From positions 275,799 to 339,798 of the forward strand of contig UCKM01000013.1 in NCBI GenBank assembly GCA_900473175.1: 64,000 bases of DNA. Direction: 5' to 3'. Made by a program: the position numbers and the translations under genes. The stretch comes from Hyphomicrobiales bacterium. Its GTDB lineage: Bacteria; Pseudomonadota; Alphaproteobacteria; Rhizobiales; Rhizobiaceae. Shown here in pieces: positions 33,693 through 41,821 of the stretch (positions are counted from its first letter, which is position 1; each line of letters starts with the position of its first letter). The notes beneath the pieces are model-generated. The model was not told where the DNA came from. It searched no databases and saw only the letters and a program-made list of their open reading frames with translations.

Positions 33693-34502
33693 ATGACCGG
33701 ATTGCTGCGCAGGCCATTTGGCTCTCATGGGAAAGTTCATGAGATCACTCCTCAATCCGCCGGCTGGCGCTATGTCGGTTTTTCGGTCTACCGTTTGAGG
33801 TCGGGTGAAGTCGTAGAGGAAGCAACTGGCGACAGCGAGGTGATCCTCGTCATGGTCGAGGGGAAGGCGGCATTCCACGCGGCCGGGAAGAATTGGGGCG
33901 TGCTCGGCGAGCGTATGGACGTGTTCGAGAAAACCGCGCCCCATTGCCTCTATGTGCCAAATGCCAGCGAGTGGCGGGCGAATGCTCAGACCGAATGCAC
34001 AATTGCGGTGTGCTCGGCGCCCGGCAAGAGCGGCCATCGTGCACGGCGCATTGGGCCCGACGGAATTTCGCTGACGAGGCGCGGCAAGGGAGCCAATACA
34101 CGGCATATCAATAATATCGCCATGGAGGCTGAAGACTATTGCGACAGTCTGCTGGTAACTGAAGTGTTCACGCCGGCAGGACATTGGTCATCCTATCCGA
34201 GCCACAGGCATGATGAAGACGATTTCCCTCGGATTACCTATCTTGAGGAGACATACTATCATCGATTGAACCCTGCTCCCGGCTTTGGGGTCCAACGCGT
34301 CTACACCGACGACGGGCTGCTTGACGAAACCATGGCGGTCAAGGACCACGATGTTGTCCTGGTTCCGCGCGGACACCATCCCTGCGGCGCGCCTTACGGT
34401 TTTGAAATGTACTACCTCAATGTAATGGCGGGTCCATTGCGCAAATGGCGCTTCATACCCGCGCCCGAGGTGGAGTGGATCATCGAGCGCGATACGAAAT
34501 GA
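33693..34502 (+). CDS. iolB: 5-deoxy-glucuronate isomerase (IolB)
   Basis: The 269-residue product is a two-domain cupin of the KduI/IolB family that converts 5-deoxy-glucuronate to 5-dehydro-2-deoxygluconate, the substrate of IolC. The metal site is in WSSYPSHRHDEDDFPRITYL, followed by EETYYHRLNPAPGFGVQRVY, giving His-x-His and Glu ligands. The end is DVVLVPRGHHPCGAPYGFEM with a further His. ATG 33693 follows GGAGAGAG, 12 bases after iolD. Its stop overlaps the start of an IolI-like relic by four bases. Confidence 0.95.
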   Translation: MTGLLRRPFGSHGKVHEITPQSAGWRYVGFSVYRLRSGEVVEEATGDSEVILVMVEGKAAFHAAGKNWGVLGERMDVFEKTAPHCLYVPNASEWRANAQTECTIAVCSAPGKSGHRARRIGPDGISLTRRGKGANTRHINNIAMEAEDYCDSLLVTEVFTPAGHWSSYPSHRHDEDDFPRITYLEETYYHRLNPAPGFGVQRVYTDDGLLDETMAVKDHDVVLVPRGHHPCGAPYGFEMYYLNVMAGPLRKWRFIPAPEVEWIIERDTK

Positions 34503-34809
34503 TCAACCGTGACCTCAACCAGAAAACCGCCAGGCATCTGGGTTTTGACTGCGTGGGCGGTGAGCCTCGCAATCCGGAGCCTGCGCTTGCCGATCGCCTC
34601 GACGGCCGACGCGTACTGGTTGATCGCCTCGACCGTTGCGGTACCGTCGATCAAATCGACACGTTCCTTAACGCAGGGTATCAAGGTGCCTTCTCTTTCG
34701 AGTGCACCGTCCATCCATCGCAGAGGGCCCCACACTGACGCAGGACGTTGCGGAATCTTTCGCCTTTATCGATGCATCCCTGCAGTCGAGGCGAACCAGA
34801 TCAAAGTGA
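34499..34809 (+). pseudogene. IolI-like TIM-barrel isomerase with large internal deletion
   Basis: From ATG 34499, overlapping the iolB stop, the frame reads MINRDLNQKTARHLGFD, then CVGGEPRN, and later GTVDQIDTFLNAGYQGAFSF with ECTVHPS. These are the first strand, second strand and final strands of an IolI-like isomerase, in order. About 190 residues between them are missing; the joined parts are still in frame. After 34730 the frame shifts: LTQDVAESFAFIDASLQS at 34735-34788 is the family C-terminal helix in another frame. The metal site is gone, so it is not functional. It shows the operon once ended in a complete iolI. Confidence 0.7.
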
Positions 34810-34864
34810 TAGCATTAACTTTTGGGTTTTACTGCGGGTCTTACCCGAACTGGAGAAGGTGTCC

Positions 34865-35254
34865 ATGCCGCTTTTGAAGTTCCATCTTTACAAGGGTCGC
34901 TCGTCGGATGAGCTTGATGGTCTGCTGGACGTCGCCCACGACGTGATGGTCCAGACATTCGGTGTCCCGGCCGAGGATCGCTACCAAATCGTCAACGAGC
35001 ATGCCCCTTCCCATATGCGAGCACTTGACACAGGTCTTGACATCCCTCGGACGGAAAAGTTCGTTCTGCTGGAGGTGGTCTCGCGTCCAAGGGGAACGCC
35101 GGCCAAAGTCGCCTTCTATGAAACTCTCTGCTCCGCCCTCCAAGAGAAATGCGGCGTACCGGCATCCGACGTGATGATCTCATTCACCGAAAATTCCGAT
35201 GATGATTGGTCTTTCGGGCTCGGTCGCGCTCAGTTTCTGACGGGCGAACTGTAA
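34865..35254 (+). CDS. tautomerase-family protein
   Basis: The 129-residue protein begins MPLLKFHLYKGRSSDELDGL, so Pro becomes the N-terminal catalytic residue after Met removal, as in 4-oxalocrotonate tautomerase relatives. It continues QTFGVPAEDRYQIVNEHAPS and PRTEKFVLLEVVSRPRGTPA, typical of the longer tautomerases seen near aromatic or unknown catabolic genes. It is cytoplasmic and probably catalyses keto-enol isomerisation. The start at ATG 34865 follows GAGAAGG and gives the essential Pro2. Confidence 0.85.
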   Translation: MPLLKFHLYKGRSSDELDGLLDVAHDVMVQTFGVPAEDRYQIVNEHAPSHMRALDTGLDIPRTEKFVLLEVVSRPRGTPAKVAFYETLCSALQEKCGVPASDVMISFTENSDDDWSFGLGRAQFLTGEL

Positions 35255-35280
35255 CTTTGTATCTTCGCAATGGTAACGAG

Positions 35281-35496
35281 TTAGATCCCGCCCTTTGAGC
35301 GGGCGCGTCTTTCGCTTTGCGACTTCCGGGTGCTGAGCGCGACGGATCGGCGCTGCGGCCGTGCCAGCAGCCACGCTTCGACTTCAGCCAGGTCCCAGAC
35401 GATGCATCTGGGCGAAAGCGCAAAGCGTCGCGGGAATTCACCACGCTGCTCCATTTCATAGATCGTGCTGCCAGCCAGCGGGATCATCTCGCGCAA
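35281..35496 (-). CDS. AlpA-family helix-turn-helix protein
   Basis: This short protein (71 residues from the TTG at 35496) matches the AlpA/excisionase-like DNA-binding family: MIPLAGSTIYEMEQRGEFPR, then FALSPRCIVWDLAEVEAWLL. AlpA proteins are often linked to prophage or integrative-element genes, where they activate excision or integrase expression. The frame is open further upstream as LRRIIRRQQ, which also looks AlpA-like, but runs into a truncated epimerase, so the true start is unclear and may have been lost. No integrase is in the window. Confidence 0.7.
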   Translation of the reverse strand: MREMIPLAGSTIYEMEQRGEFPRRFALSPRCIVWDLAEVEAWLLARPQRRSVALSTRKSQSERRARSKGGI

Positions 35497-35527
35497 CTGT
35501 TGGCGTCGGATAATCCGCCGTAGCGCG

Positions 35528-35740
35528 GCGTTAGAAGATGCCGTTGCCAGATTTCCAACGACGACCTCGGCGCCTAGATCCCGCAGCAGTGCGGCCCCGC
35601 TCGTCGTCGACTCGCACCTGTGCCCTTACCCGAAATCCACGGGCGAGAAGCCTCTCCGTGACCATGCGTCCCACGGAGCCGATCCGGCCGGCCGCACCGG
35701 TCACGAGGATCGGAAGTTCATATTTTGCCATGCCAGCCAT
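35528..35740 (-). pseudogene. truncated SDR/NmrA-type epimerase fragment
   Basis: The minus strand from ATG 35740 reads MAGMAKYELPILVTGAAGRI and then RMVTERLLARGFRVRAQVRV, the Rossmann start of an atypical SDR (NmrA/epimerase-like). After a frameshift the sequence AALLRDLGAEVVVGNLATAS continues the second strand and the acidic tail that follows. It ends at the AlpA-like frame, which it enters without a stop. Only about 75 residues of a roughly 290-residue family remain. Confidence 0.65.
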
Positions 35741-35820
35741 GGGAGAAGGTCACGACCAGCGCCCCAGTCCTTGAAGCAACGGTGCCGGGTCGTTCGCCAT
35801 TAGATACCATCACGCGGATC

Positions 35821-35860
35821 AATTAGTATTGATTAATTGATTAGTAGTTGCTAATATGTA
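35821..35860 (+). promoter_or_regulatory. AT-rich repeated sequence before arsR-type gene
   Basis: Just before the ArsR-family start is a very AT-rich block with repeated TTAGTA, TTGATTAA and TTGATTAG, and an imperfect TTAG/CTAA inverted repeat (35841-35854). This is the likely promoter and operator of the autoregulated ArsR operon. Confidence 0.45.
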
Positions 35861-35863
35861 TTC

Positions 35864-36193
35864 ATGACTGAAGCCGCACCCATCAACGCTGTCATGCGAA
35901 CCCTTGCCGATCCCACCCGGCGAGCCGTGTTCGAACGGATCGTCAGGTCCGACGAAATCACCGTGGTCGAACTGACGCGAGGGAGCGGCGTGACGCAGGG
36001 CGCCATCTCGCAACACTTGAAATCGTTGAAGCAGGCTGGCCTCGTTGCGGAACGCCCTGTCGGCCGCAACGTTTACTATCGCGCCGAGCCGCAGGGGCTC
36101 GCACCACTTGTCGACTGGATGAGCCACTACGGCGTCTTCTGGCGCGAGCGGTTCGCCAACCTCCGCACCCTTCTCAAGGAGATCGATCCATGA
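35864..36193 (+). CDS. ArsR-family winged-helix regulator
   Basis: The 109-residue regulator has the ArsR fold: NAVMRTLADPTRRAVFERIV, then ELTRGSGVTQGAISQHLKSL and KQAGLVAERPVGRNVYYRAE. It has no metal-binding Cys pair, so it belongs to the non-metal ArsR group that is usually paired with an SRPBCC gene. The stop overlaps the start of that SRPBCC gene by four bases (ATGA). It probably represses its own operon. A similar ArsR-SRPBCC pair exists at 51 kb. Confidence 0.9.
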   Translation: MTEAAPINAVMRTLADPTRRAVFERIVRSDEITVVELTRGSGVTQGAISQHLKSLKQAGLVAERPVGRNVYYRAEPQGLAPLVDWMSHYGVFWRERFANLRTLLKEIDP

Positions 36194-36672
36194 ACGACAC
36201 AGCATTGCATATCGCCACGCAGGATATCGTCGTCGACGAAATTTTCCCGCATGCGCCGGAGACAATTTGGAAAGCGCTGACGACTGACGACCTTATCGCT
36301 CGCTGGATGATGGCACCGACCGGTTTCGAGCCCGTGAAGGGCAATCGCTTTACGTTCCAGACGACGCCGGCCGGCGAATGGGACGGCGTCATTCGTTGCG
36401 AGGTGCTGGAAGTGAAGACGGACGAGCGTCTCGTCTATGCCTGGAGAGGCGGAGACGAGCGAAATGTCGGATATGGATCACGTCTGGACACTGTCGTCAC
36501 GTTGAGCCTTTCCAGGGTTGAAAACGGTACGCGCCTTCGCCTTGTCCATTCAGGCTTCATCACTCCAAAGAACGATAGCGCGTTCAAGAACATGAGTGAG
36601 GGATGGCCGAAGGTGTTCCAGAGGCTTGACGCGGTTGCCGCAGAACAGATCCCGCCGAAAGATCTGCACTAG
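36190..36672 (+). CDS. SRPBCC (AHSA1-type) domain protein
   Basis: The 160-residue product belongs to the START-like SRPBCC superfamily: DEIFPHAPETIWKALTTDDL, WMMAPTGFEPVKGNRFTF, GEWDGVIRCEVLEVKTDERL and LRLVHSGFITPKNDSAFKNM. Such proteins bind hydrophobic ligands in a deep cavity. The function is unknown, but the paired ArsR gene suggests it is made under a specific signal. It is translationally coupled to ArsR through an ATGA overlap. Confidence 0.88.
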   Translation: MNDTALHIATQDIVVDEIFPHAPETIWKALTTDDLIARWMMAPTGFEPVKGNRFTFQTTPAGEWDGVIRCEVLEVKTDERLVYAWRGGDERNVGYGSRLDTVVTLSLSRVENGTRLRLVHSGFITPKNDSAFKNMSEGWPKVFQRLDAVAAEQIPPKDLH

Positions 36673-36740
36673 CGCGAGGATTTGGCTGCATTTGTTGTTG
36701 GCAAGAGCCAGCGGGCATTTCGGTAAAACAGGAGGTTACC

Positions 36741-37505
36741 ATGCACAATCAAGTCGTTTCGCGCGATGCGTGGCTGAAGGCCCGCCTGGAGCTGCTTGAG
36801 CAGGAGAAAGAGTTCACGCGGCGCGGCGACGAGCTGGCGCGGCGACGGCAGGAGCTGCCTTGGGTACGGATTGACAAGGAGTATCGCTTCGAGACTGACG
36901 CAGGGACCGCTTCGCTTGCGGATCTCTTCAAAGGCCGCTCGCAGCTTCTGGTCTATCATTTCATGTTCGGCCCCGACTACACAGCGGGGTGTCCTTCTTG
37001 CTCTGCGATCGCGGACGGGTTTAACGGTATCGTCGACCACCTGGAGAATCACGACGTTGCGTTTACGGCGGTGTCGCGGGCGCCGCTTGCCAAGCTTGAG
37101 GCGTACAGGCAACGGATGGGCTGGACGTTTCCGTGGGCCTCGTCATACGGCGGCGACTTCAATTTCGACTTCAACGTCTCCTTTACCGGGGAGCAACAGC
37201 GCGAGGGTATCGAATACAACTACCACCGCGAGGCGCCCGTCGCCGACATAGCGTCGCGATCAACACCCGACGGGGCGACTGCCTTCGCGGCCATGTCAGG
37301 GACCGATCGGGCGACCTATACGCGCGAACGGCCGGGGATGAGCACCTTTATTCGTGAGGACGGCGCAATCTACCACATCTATTCCGCCTATTCGCGCGGC
37401 GTGGACGGGCTCTGGAATATGTACCAGTGGCTCGACCGCGCACCCAAGGGGCGAAACGAGACGGGCGTCTGGTGGCGCCGCCACGACGAGTACGGCAACA
37501 GCTGA
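36741..37505 (+). CDS. DUF899 thioredoxin-family protein
   Basis: This 254-residue protein belongs to DUF899, a thioredoxin-fold family. Seen are KEFTRRGDELARRRQELPWV, VYHFMFGPDYTAGCPSCSAI with the CPSC active-site motif (Cys86 and Cys89), and EDGAIYHIYSAYSRGVDGLW near the end. The CxxC suggests disulphide or peroxide reduction in the cytoplasm. It follows the ArsR-SRPBCC pair in the same direction with a strong AGGAGG site before ATG 36741. Confidence 0.9.
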   Translation: MHNQVVSRDAWLKARLELLEQEKEFTRRGDELARRRQELPWVRIDKEYRFETDAGTASLADLFKGRSQLLVYHFMFGPDYTAGCPSCSAIADGFNGIVDHLENHDVAFTAVSRAPLAKLEAYRQRMGWTFPWASSYGGDFNFDFNVSFTGEQQREGIEYNYHREAPVADIASRSTPDGATAFAAMSGTDRATYTRERPGMSTFIREDGAIYHIYSAYSRGVDGLWNMYQWLDRAPKGRNETGVWWRRHDEYGNS

Positions 37506-37540
37506 AGCATCACAACAATTTTGAGAACTGGGAGACTACG

Positions 37541-37957
37541 ATGAGCAAGCCCTACAGCGGCGGCTGCGCCTGCGGTAAAATCCGCTACGAGATATCTGGC
37601 GAACCGATATTCCAAAACGATTGCCAGTGTCGCGACTGCCAGCGCAAGAGCGGCACAGGTCACGGTTCGTACCTGACCTTTGCGGGCCGTGGCAGCGTGA
37701 ATCTCCAAGGCGAAGCTCAGCAGTGGGACGTTGTCGGTGACAGTGGCAATGCGAAAACGCGGGCTTTTTGCCCCACCTGCGGCTCGCCCGTGTATCTGAC
37801 CTTCAGCGCTGCGCCCGAACTCTTCACCATTCACGCCGCAAGCCTAGATGATCCCGGCCGGTACAGGCCGCAGGCGGTGACTTATACTGTACGCGGCTAT
37901 GCCTGGGATTATCTTGATCCGGCCTTGGCGAAATTCGACACCATGCCGCCCGCATAA
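37541..37957 (+). CDS. GFA-family zinc protein (formaldehyde-activating-like)
   Basis: The 138-residue protein has the GFA family zinc signature: GGCACGKIRYEISGEP (Cys9, Cys11), DCQCRDCQRKSGTGHGSYLT (Cys28, Cys30, Cys33), and RAFCPTCGSPVY with two more. The family is named for glutathione-dependent formaldehyde-activating enzyme, though activity is not established for most members. It is cytoplasmic. It lies 35 bases after the DUF899 gene and is probably in the same operon. I took ATG 37541 after GGGAGA; the longer frame from 37427 has no family match. Confidence 0.88.
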   Translation: MSKPYSGGCACGKIRYEISGEPIFQNDCQCRDCQRKSGTGHGSYLTFAGRGSVNLQGEAQQWDVVGDSGNAKTRAFCPTCGSPVYLTFSAAPELFTIHAASLDDPGRYRPQAVTYTVRGYAWDYLDPALAKFDTMPPA

Positions 37958-37974
37958 CTGCAGGGGTCCCGACC

Positions 37975-38538
37975 CTACAAAGCCAGCGATTGCTGTGCCG
38001 GTTGTTCGGGCCCCACATGCACGCCTTCGAGTTCAAGCATGCGCAATTTTGCTGAGGAGCCTCCGGGAGCCGAAAAGCCGCCGATCTTGCCGCCGGCGGC
38101 AAGGACGCGGTGGCACGGTATGATCAAAGCCACGGGATTCTTTGCCATGGCCTGCCCGACGTCGCGCGCGGCCTCCGGTCCGGCCCCAAGCTCTTTTGCC
38201 AGCGCGCCATATGTGGTTGTGCGGCCCCAGCCCACACGCCGCGCAGCTTCATAGATCGCTTTGAAGAACGCATCCTGGCCGCTCAGGTCCAGCTTGATGC
38301 CGGAAAAATCGGTCGCTTCGCCAGCGAAGTAGCGCTTCACAGCGGCAACGGCTTCAAAGACATCGGGGGTGGGTTTGGCGGGCTCGGCACCTGGAAGGCG
38401 CCGCCGCAATATCTGTTCAGTCGCCGCCGCGCTTTTCGCCGGCAACTGGAAGCGCACAATGCCGTTGGCATTCCAGGCGATCCCGCAGAAACCGCCAGCC
38501 GTTTCGAATATGAGATAATGGTGCGCTGTCGTGTCCAT
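37975..38538 (-). CDS. ogt: methylated-DNA--protein-cysteine methyltransferase (Ogt type)
   Basis: The 187-residue repair protein transfers methyl groups from O6-methylguanine to its own cysteine. The C-terminal DNA-binding domain shows VGWGRTTTYGALAKELGAGP, a Pro-rich turn, then NPVALIIPCHRVLAAGGKIG with the acceptor Cys142 in PCHRV. The N-terminal domain has weak similarity. ATG 38538. It is convergent with the GFA gene (17-base gap). Confidence 0.92.
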   Translation of the reverse strand: MDTTAHHYLIFETAGGFCGIAWNANGIVRFQLPAKSAAATEQILRRRLPGAEPAKPTPDVFEAVAAVKRYFAGEATDFSGIKLDLSGQDAFFKAIYEAARRVGWGRTTTYGALAKELGAGPEAARDVGQAMAKNPVALIIPCHRVLAAGGKIGGFSAPGGSSAKLRMLELEGVHVGPEQPAQQSLAL

Positions 38539-38891
38539 GACATGGCTCGGGTGTTTTTGATCCGTTTGTAAGATCGCGTGGACGAGCGGCTATTTCAATC
38601 CGATTCTTGCGAGCGTCGTTCAATCCTGACAATTGCAAAATAGGTGACCTGTCGCTGCATTCCACTTCCTCCGCCTGCGCGCATTTGATAGCTCATGACA
38701 GTTGCCATCAATCTTTTGGGAAATCTGAATGAAAGGGTTCGGGCCACACCGAATTAATCGCACAGGTCTTTCAAATTTTTCATAGGGAACGAATTCGCCA
38801 TTCTTAGACTATTGAGTAAGATGTCAGAACATTCTGCCATCGGCAGAGAAAAATGCAGTGCCGGGCAAATGGCCCCCTGAAGGAAACTGAG
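38539..38891. other. intergenic region before ureidoglycine aminohydrolase gene
   Basis: I see no gene in these 350 bases. Near the 3' end TCTGCC-ATC-GGCAGA (38834-38848) could form a six-base hairpin in the leader of the next gene. A TTAGAC...GTAAGAT stretch at 38800-38830 may be the promoter, but I do not trust it. Confidence 0.4.
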
Positions 38892-39725
38892 ATGGCTGGA
38901 CGAACCTATTCCGCACCCCATGGCGGGGCACCCGCGCAGACCCAACTGCTGACCGATCGCGCCGTCTTCACGGAAGCCTATGCGGTGATCCCCAAAGGAG
39001 TGATGATGGACATCGTCACCAGCTATCTGCCGTTCTGGGACAAGACGCGTCTCTGGGTCCTGTCCCGCCCGCTGTCGGGTTTCGCCGAGACTTTCTCGCA
39101 ATATATTATGGAAGTTGCGCCCGGCGGCGGCAGTGAAAAGCCCGAGCTTGACCCCGGCGCCGAAGGCGTCCTGTTTGTGCTCGAAGGTGAATTAAGCGTC
39201 GTCCTCGATGGCAAGAAACATGTCATGCAGCCAGGCGGCTTTGCCTTCATTCCTCCGTCGAGCAAATGGACTGTGCGCAATGAGAGCGACGGGCCCGTCC
39301 GATTCCACTGGATCCGCAAGGCTTATGAGTTCGTCGACGGCATCGAAGTTCCGGAAGCCTTCTTCGCCGACGAGGCTGATATCGCCCCAGCACCGATGGC
39401 CGGCACCGATGGCAAATGGGCAACGACCCGCTTTGTCGATCCAGCAGATCTGCGCCACGACATGCATGTGACTATCGTCACATTCGAGCCGGGCGCTATC
39501 ATTCCCTTTGCTGAAACGCATGTCATGGAGCACGGGCTTTATGTGCTCGAGGGCAAAGCCGTGTACCGGCTAAACCAGGATTGGGTCGAGGTCGAAGCGG
39601 GCGACTTCATGTGGCTGCGCGCCTTCTGCCCCCAGGCATGCTATGCCGGCGGTCCGGGAAAGTTCCGCTACCTGCTCTATAAAGACGTCAACCGTCACAT
39701 GAAGCTGAGCCTGTCGCGGCGATAG
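38892..39725 (+). CDS. (S)-ureidoglycine aminohydrolase-type bicupin (YlbA/AllE)
   Basis: The 277-residue product has two cupin domains. The first holds VAPGGGSEKPELDPGAEGVL and MQPGGFAFIPPSSKWTVRNE; the second holds VTFEPGAIIPFAETHVMEHG, LYVLEGKAVYRLNQDWVEVE and GDFMWLRAFCPQACYAGG. The metal-binding His and Glu of the second domain (ETHVMEHG) match ureidoglycine aminohydrolases, which release ammonia from ureidoglycine in purine (allantoin) breakdown, giving ureidoglycolate. No other allantoin gene is adjacent here. ATG 38892 follows AGGAAACTGAG. Confidence 0.85.
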   Translation: MAGRTYSAPHGGAPAQTQLLTDRAVFTEAYAVIPKGVMMDIVTSYLPFWDKTRLWVLSRPLSGFAETFSQYIMEVAPGGGSEKPELDPGAEGVLFVLEGELSVVLDGKKHVMQPGGFAFIPPSSKWTVRNESDGPVRFHWIRKAYEFVDGIEVPEAFFADEADIAPAPMAGTDGKWATTRFVDPADLRHDMHVTIVTFEPGAIIPFAETHVMEHGLYVLEGKAVYRLNQDWVEVEAGDFMWLRAFCPQACYAGGPGKFRYLLYKDVNRHMKLSLSRR

Positions 39726-39727
39726 GT

Positions 39728-40255
39728 CTAAGATTCCGTGTCGCCCCCGATCGACTTCGGCGTTTGGAAGAGTTCGAGTTCGCCTAGGCCGTCGGCGATC
39801 TCGGTCCAGTCCTGTACAGCGAAGTCGATGACGGCAAGGCCCGCAGTCGGAAATTTTTGGTGCAGGGCGGAAAGAGCTGGCTCCGGACCTTTACCGATCA
39901 GTATGCCCGCAAACTCTTCCAGACCGGGATTGTGCCCGACAATCAGCAAGGTACCAATACGCCTTGGAGCTTCCCTGACGATGTCCAGAAGCGTGGTGGC
40001 TGCCGCGTCGTAAAGCCGTGGCTCCTCCTTCCAGGCAATCGTTCTGCCGCAAGCGGCGCTTGCAAGTTCCCAGGTCTCAATGGCGCGGCGGGCTGTCGAT
40101 ATCAGGGCCAGATCGGGCAGGAGCCCCTGCTTGACCAGATAAGTCCCCATCAGCGGAGCCGTCCGCCGACCTCGTTTCGCCAGCGGGCGCTCATGATCGG
40201 GCACCCCGTCGGGCCAGTCCGATTTTGCATGACGAAGAAGGATGAGCCTGCGCAT
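39728..40255 (-). CDS. SixA-like histidine phosphatase
   Basis: The 175-residue protein is a short histidine phosphatase. It begins MRRLILLRHAKSDWPDGVPD with the active-site RHA (Arg8, His9), and has the conserved His in LLIVGHNPGLEEFAGILIG. SixA-type enzymes remove phosphate from phosphohistidine proteins; the exact target is unknown. I set ATG 40255 as the start because the RHG/RHA motif begins at once; an in-frame GTG at 40264 overlaps the acylphosphatase stop. It lies directly downstream of acylphosphatase, probably in one operon. Confidence 0.88.
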   Translation of the reverse strand: MRRLILLRHAKSDWPDGVPDHERPLAKRGRRTAPLMGTYLVKQGLLPDLALISTARRAIETWELASAACGRTIAWKEEPRLYDAAATTLLDIVREAPRRIGTLLIVGHNPGLEEFAGILIGKGPEPALSALHQKFPTAGLAVIDFAVQDWTEIADGLGELELFQTPKSIGGDTES

Positions 40256-40263
40256 TGGAGCCA

Positions 40264-40548
40264 CTACGATGTAATCCTGAAATCGGTCGGTGCGTCGCCA
40301 GCGTTGGCGTCCCCGAATTTGACACTGGAAACCGACGCGCCCGGCGGGCCTTGCCAGAAGCGCTCAAGCATGGACGAGACCGCAGCGCCTCGCCCGGCAA
40401 TAAGCGCTGTTACGGTTCCGTCGGGCTCATTGCGCACCCAGCCGGACAATCCCAGTTTCTGGGCCTCCATACGTGTCCAGACACGGAAGCTGACGCCCTG
40501 GACGCGTCCGGAGATATGAACAAGCTTGGCCTGACGTGTATCCTCCAT
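40264..40548 (-). CDS. acyP: acylphosphatase
   Basis: This 94-residue enzyme hydrolyses acyl phosphates. It has the family site [19 protein letters not shown] with Arg22 and [11 protein letters not shown] with Asn40, the two catalytic residues. Length is typical. It lies between the small membrane protein gene and the SixA-like phosphatase on the same strand, and its stop nearly touches the next start. Confidence 0.93.
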   Translation of the reverse strand: MEDTRQAKLVHISGRVQGVSFRVWTRMEAQKLGLSGWVRNEPDGTVTALIAGRGAAVSSMLERFWQGPPGASVSSVKFGDANAGDAPTDFRITS

Positions 40549-40561
40549 CCCAGCCTCTCGA

Positions 40562-40894
40562 TCACTCGGTTGCTGACCCGAAGGTTATCAGGCCAACCGC
40601 CAGTATCGCAAACATGATTCCGAATGACTGAACGATCGACAGCTTCTCCCCGAAAAACATGAGTGCAATGAGGTTGACAGCAATCAGTTGAATGACGGCT
40701 GACAGACTGAAAGCAGACGCCATGCCGAATTCGCGCACCAGGCGCAGCATGATGAGATTGCCGACCGAATATAACCCGATCGTCAAGAGCAGCTTCGCAT
40801 TGGTGGGCGCCAAAGCCCAGGCTTTTGCGCACGTCGCGGCAAGGAGGAAGGTTATCGTCGAAGCGGTGAGCTGGAAGAAGCCCGTCAGGGTCAT
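40562..40894 (-). CDS. small four-helix membrane protein, SMR/EamA-like
   Basis: The 110-residue protein has four hydrophobic segments: [59 protein letters not shown] and [20 protein letters not shown]. The size and pattern fit small multidrug resistance or half-size EamA-like transporters, which work as dimers. The key membrane Glu of EmrE (helix 1) is not present, so drug-efflux activity is doubtful. ATG 40894. Confidence 0.75.
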   Translation of the reverse strand: MTLTGFFQLTASTITFLLAATCAKAWALAPTNAKLLLTIGLYSVGNLIMLRLVREFGMASAFSLSAVIQLIAVNLIALMFFGEKLSIVQSFGIMFAILAVGLITFGSATE

Positions 40895-41055
40895 GTCGAT
40901 CTCCGGTGAAAAAGCGCATGAAGAAAGCTGTCTCTAGCACGGAACGTCCAGGCGGGAACGGGCGCGATCGACACAGGGAATGCTAGTTCAGAGATTTCAT
41001 TATTGCAATATTGTCGACAATCTGATTTTCTGGATTTACCTTGAGGATTGCGAGA

Positions 41056-41769
41056 ATGAGCAACACAGATTTTGATCCGATCGTGGATACGACCCGCCGG
41101 GCGGAGATCGTCACCCTGCTCAAGCGCGCGGTCCTGACTGGCAAGCTCGAACCCGGACAGAAACTCAACGAGCTTCGTATCTCCGAGCAGATGCGCGTCA
41201 GCCGTGCACCGCTGCGCGAAGCGATGCGCGAACTGGTACAGGAGGGCATTCTCACCAGTATTCCCTATGCGGGAACCTTCGTCATCGAAGTCACGGCCAA
41301 GGACATCGAGGATGCCTATTCGCTCAATCAGGTGCTCGATGAATTCGCCATCGAAAGAACATGGCCCAATCGTACGGCAGCGTTTTCTGCCGAACTCGAC
41401 CGGCGCCATGCGGCGGTCAAACAGGCGACGCTTGATATCGATACCACCCGCCAGATCGAAACGGCGCTGCAGCTGCACGGCCTGATCTATGAATGGGCCG
41501 ATCACCCTTTGCTGCTCGAGACCTGGCAGCGCCTGACCAGCCGCCTGCAAATGTATTTTGCCCTGCACCAGCGTGCGCGCAATGAGCCTGTTCCCTCGCT
41601 CGAGGTCCATGAGGATTATGTCCGCCTGCTCAAGGGCGATGACATGAAGGCGGCGCAGCGACATGCCCGCGAGCACATCGCGCTCGATTTCGAAGAACTC
41701 GTCGGCTTTGCGAGAACCCTTGAAAAGCGGGATCGCGCATCAGCTGCCCGCAAGCGCATCGACACCTAA
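41056..41769 (+). CDS. GntR-family (FCD) transcriptional regulator
   Basis: The 237-residue regulator has the GntR winged helix (IVTLLKRAVLTGKLEPGQKL, NELRISEQMRVSRAPLREAM, RELVQEGILTSIPYAGTFV; residues 15-75) and an FCD ligand domain with metal-site residues around ETALQLHGLIYEWADHPLLL and ALDFEELVG. It leads an operon of two enolase-superfamily enzymes, an ABC importer and a reductase, so it probably represses these until the substrate or its product is bound. I set the ATG at 41056; an in-frame TTG five codons upstream is unlikely. Confidence 0.9.
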   Translation: MSNTDFDPIVDTTRRAEIVTLLKRAVLTGKLEPGQKLNELRISEQMRVSRAPLREAMRELVQEGILTSIPYAGTFVIEVTAKDIEDAYSLNQVLDEFAIERTWPNRTAAFSAELDRRHAAVKQATLDIDTTRQIETALQLHGLIYEWADHPLLLETWQRLTSRLQMYFALHQRARNEPVPSLEVHEDYVRLLKGDDMKAAQRHAREHIALDFEELVGFARTLEKRDRASAARKRIDT

Positions 41770-41821
41770 ACCGCTGTGGACCGGCGCTGCGTCATCCCAT
41801 TCCAACTTAGGACCGTCACCC

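Noticed and set aside
32541-34184. 547-codon minus-strand open frame opposite iolD and iolB
   Set aside because: Both plus-strand genes are well-supported enzymes with catalytic motifs; the antisense frame has no domain.
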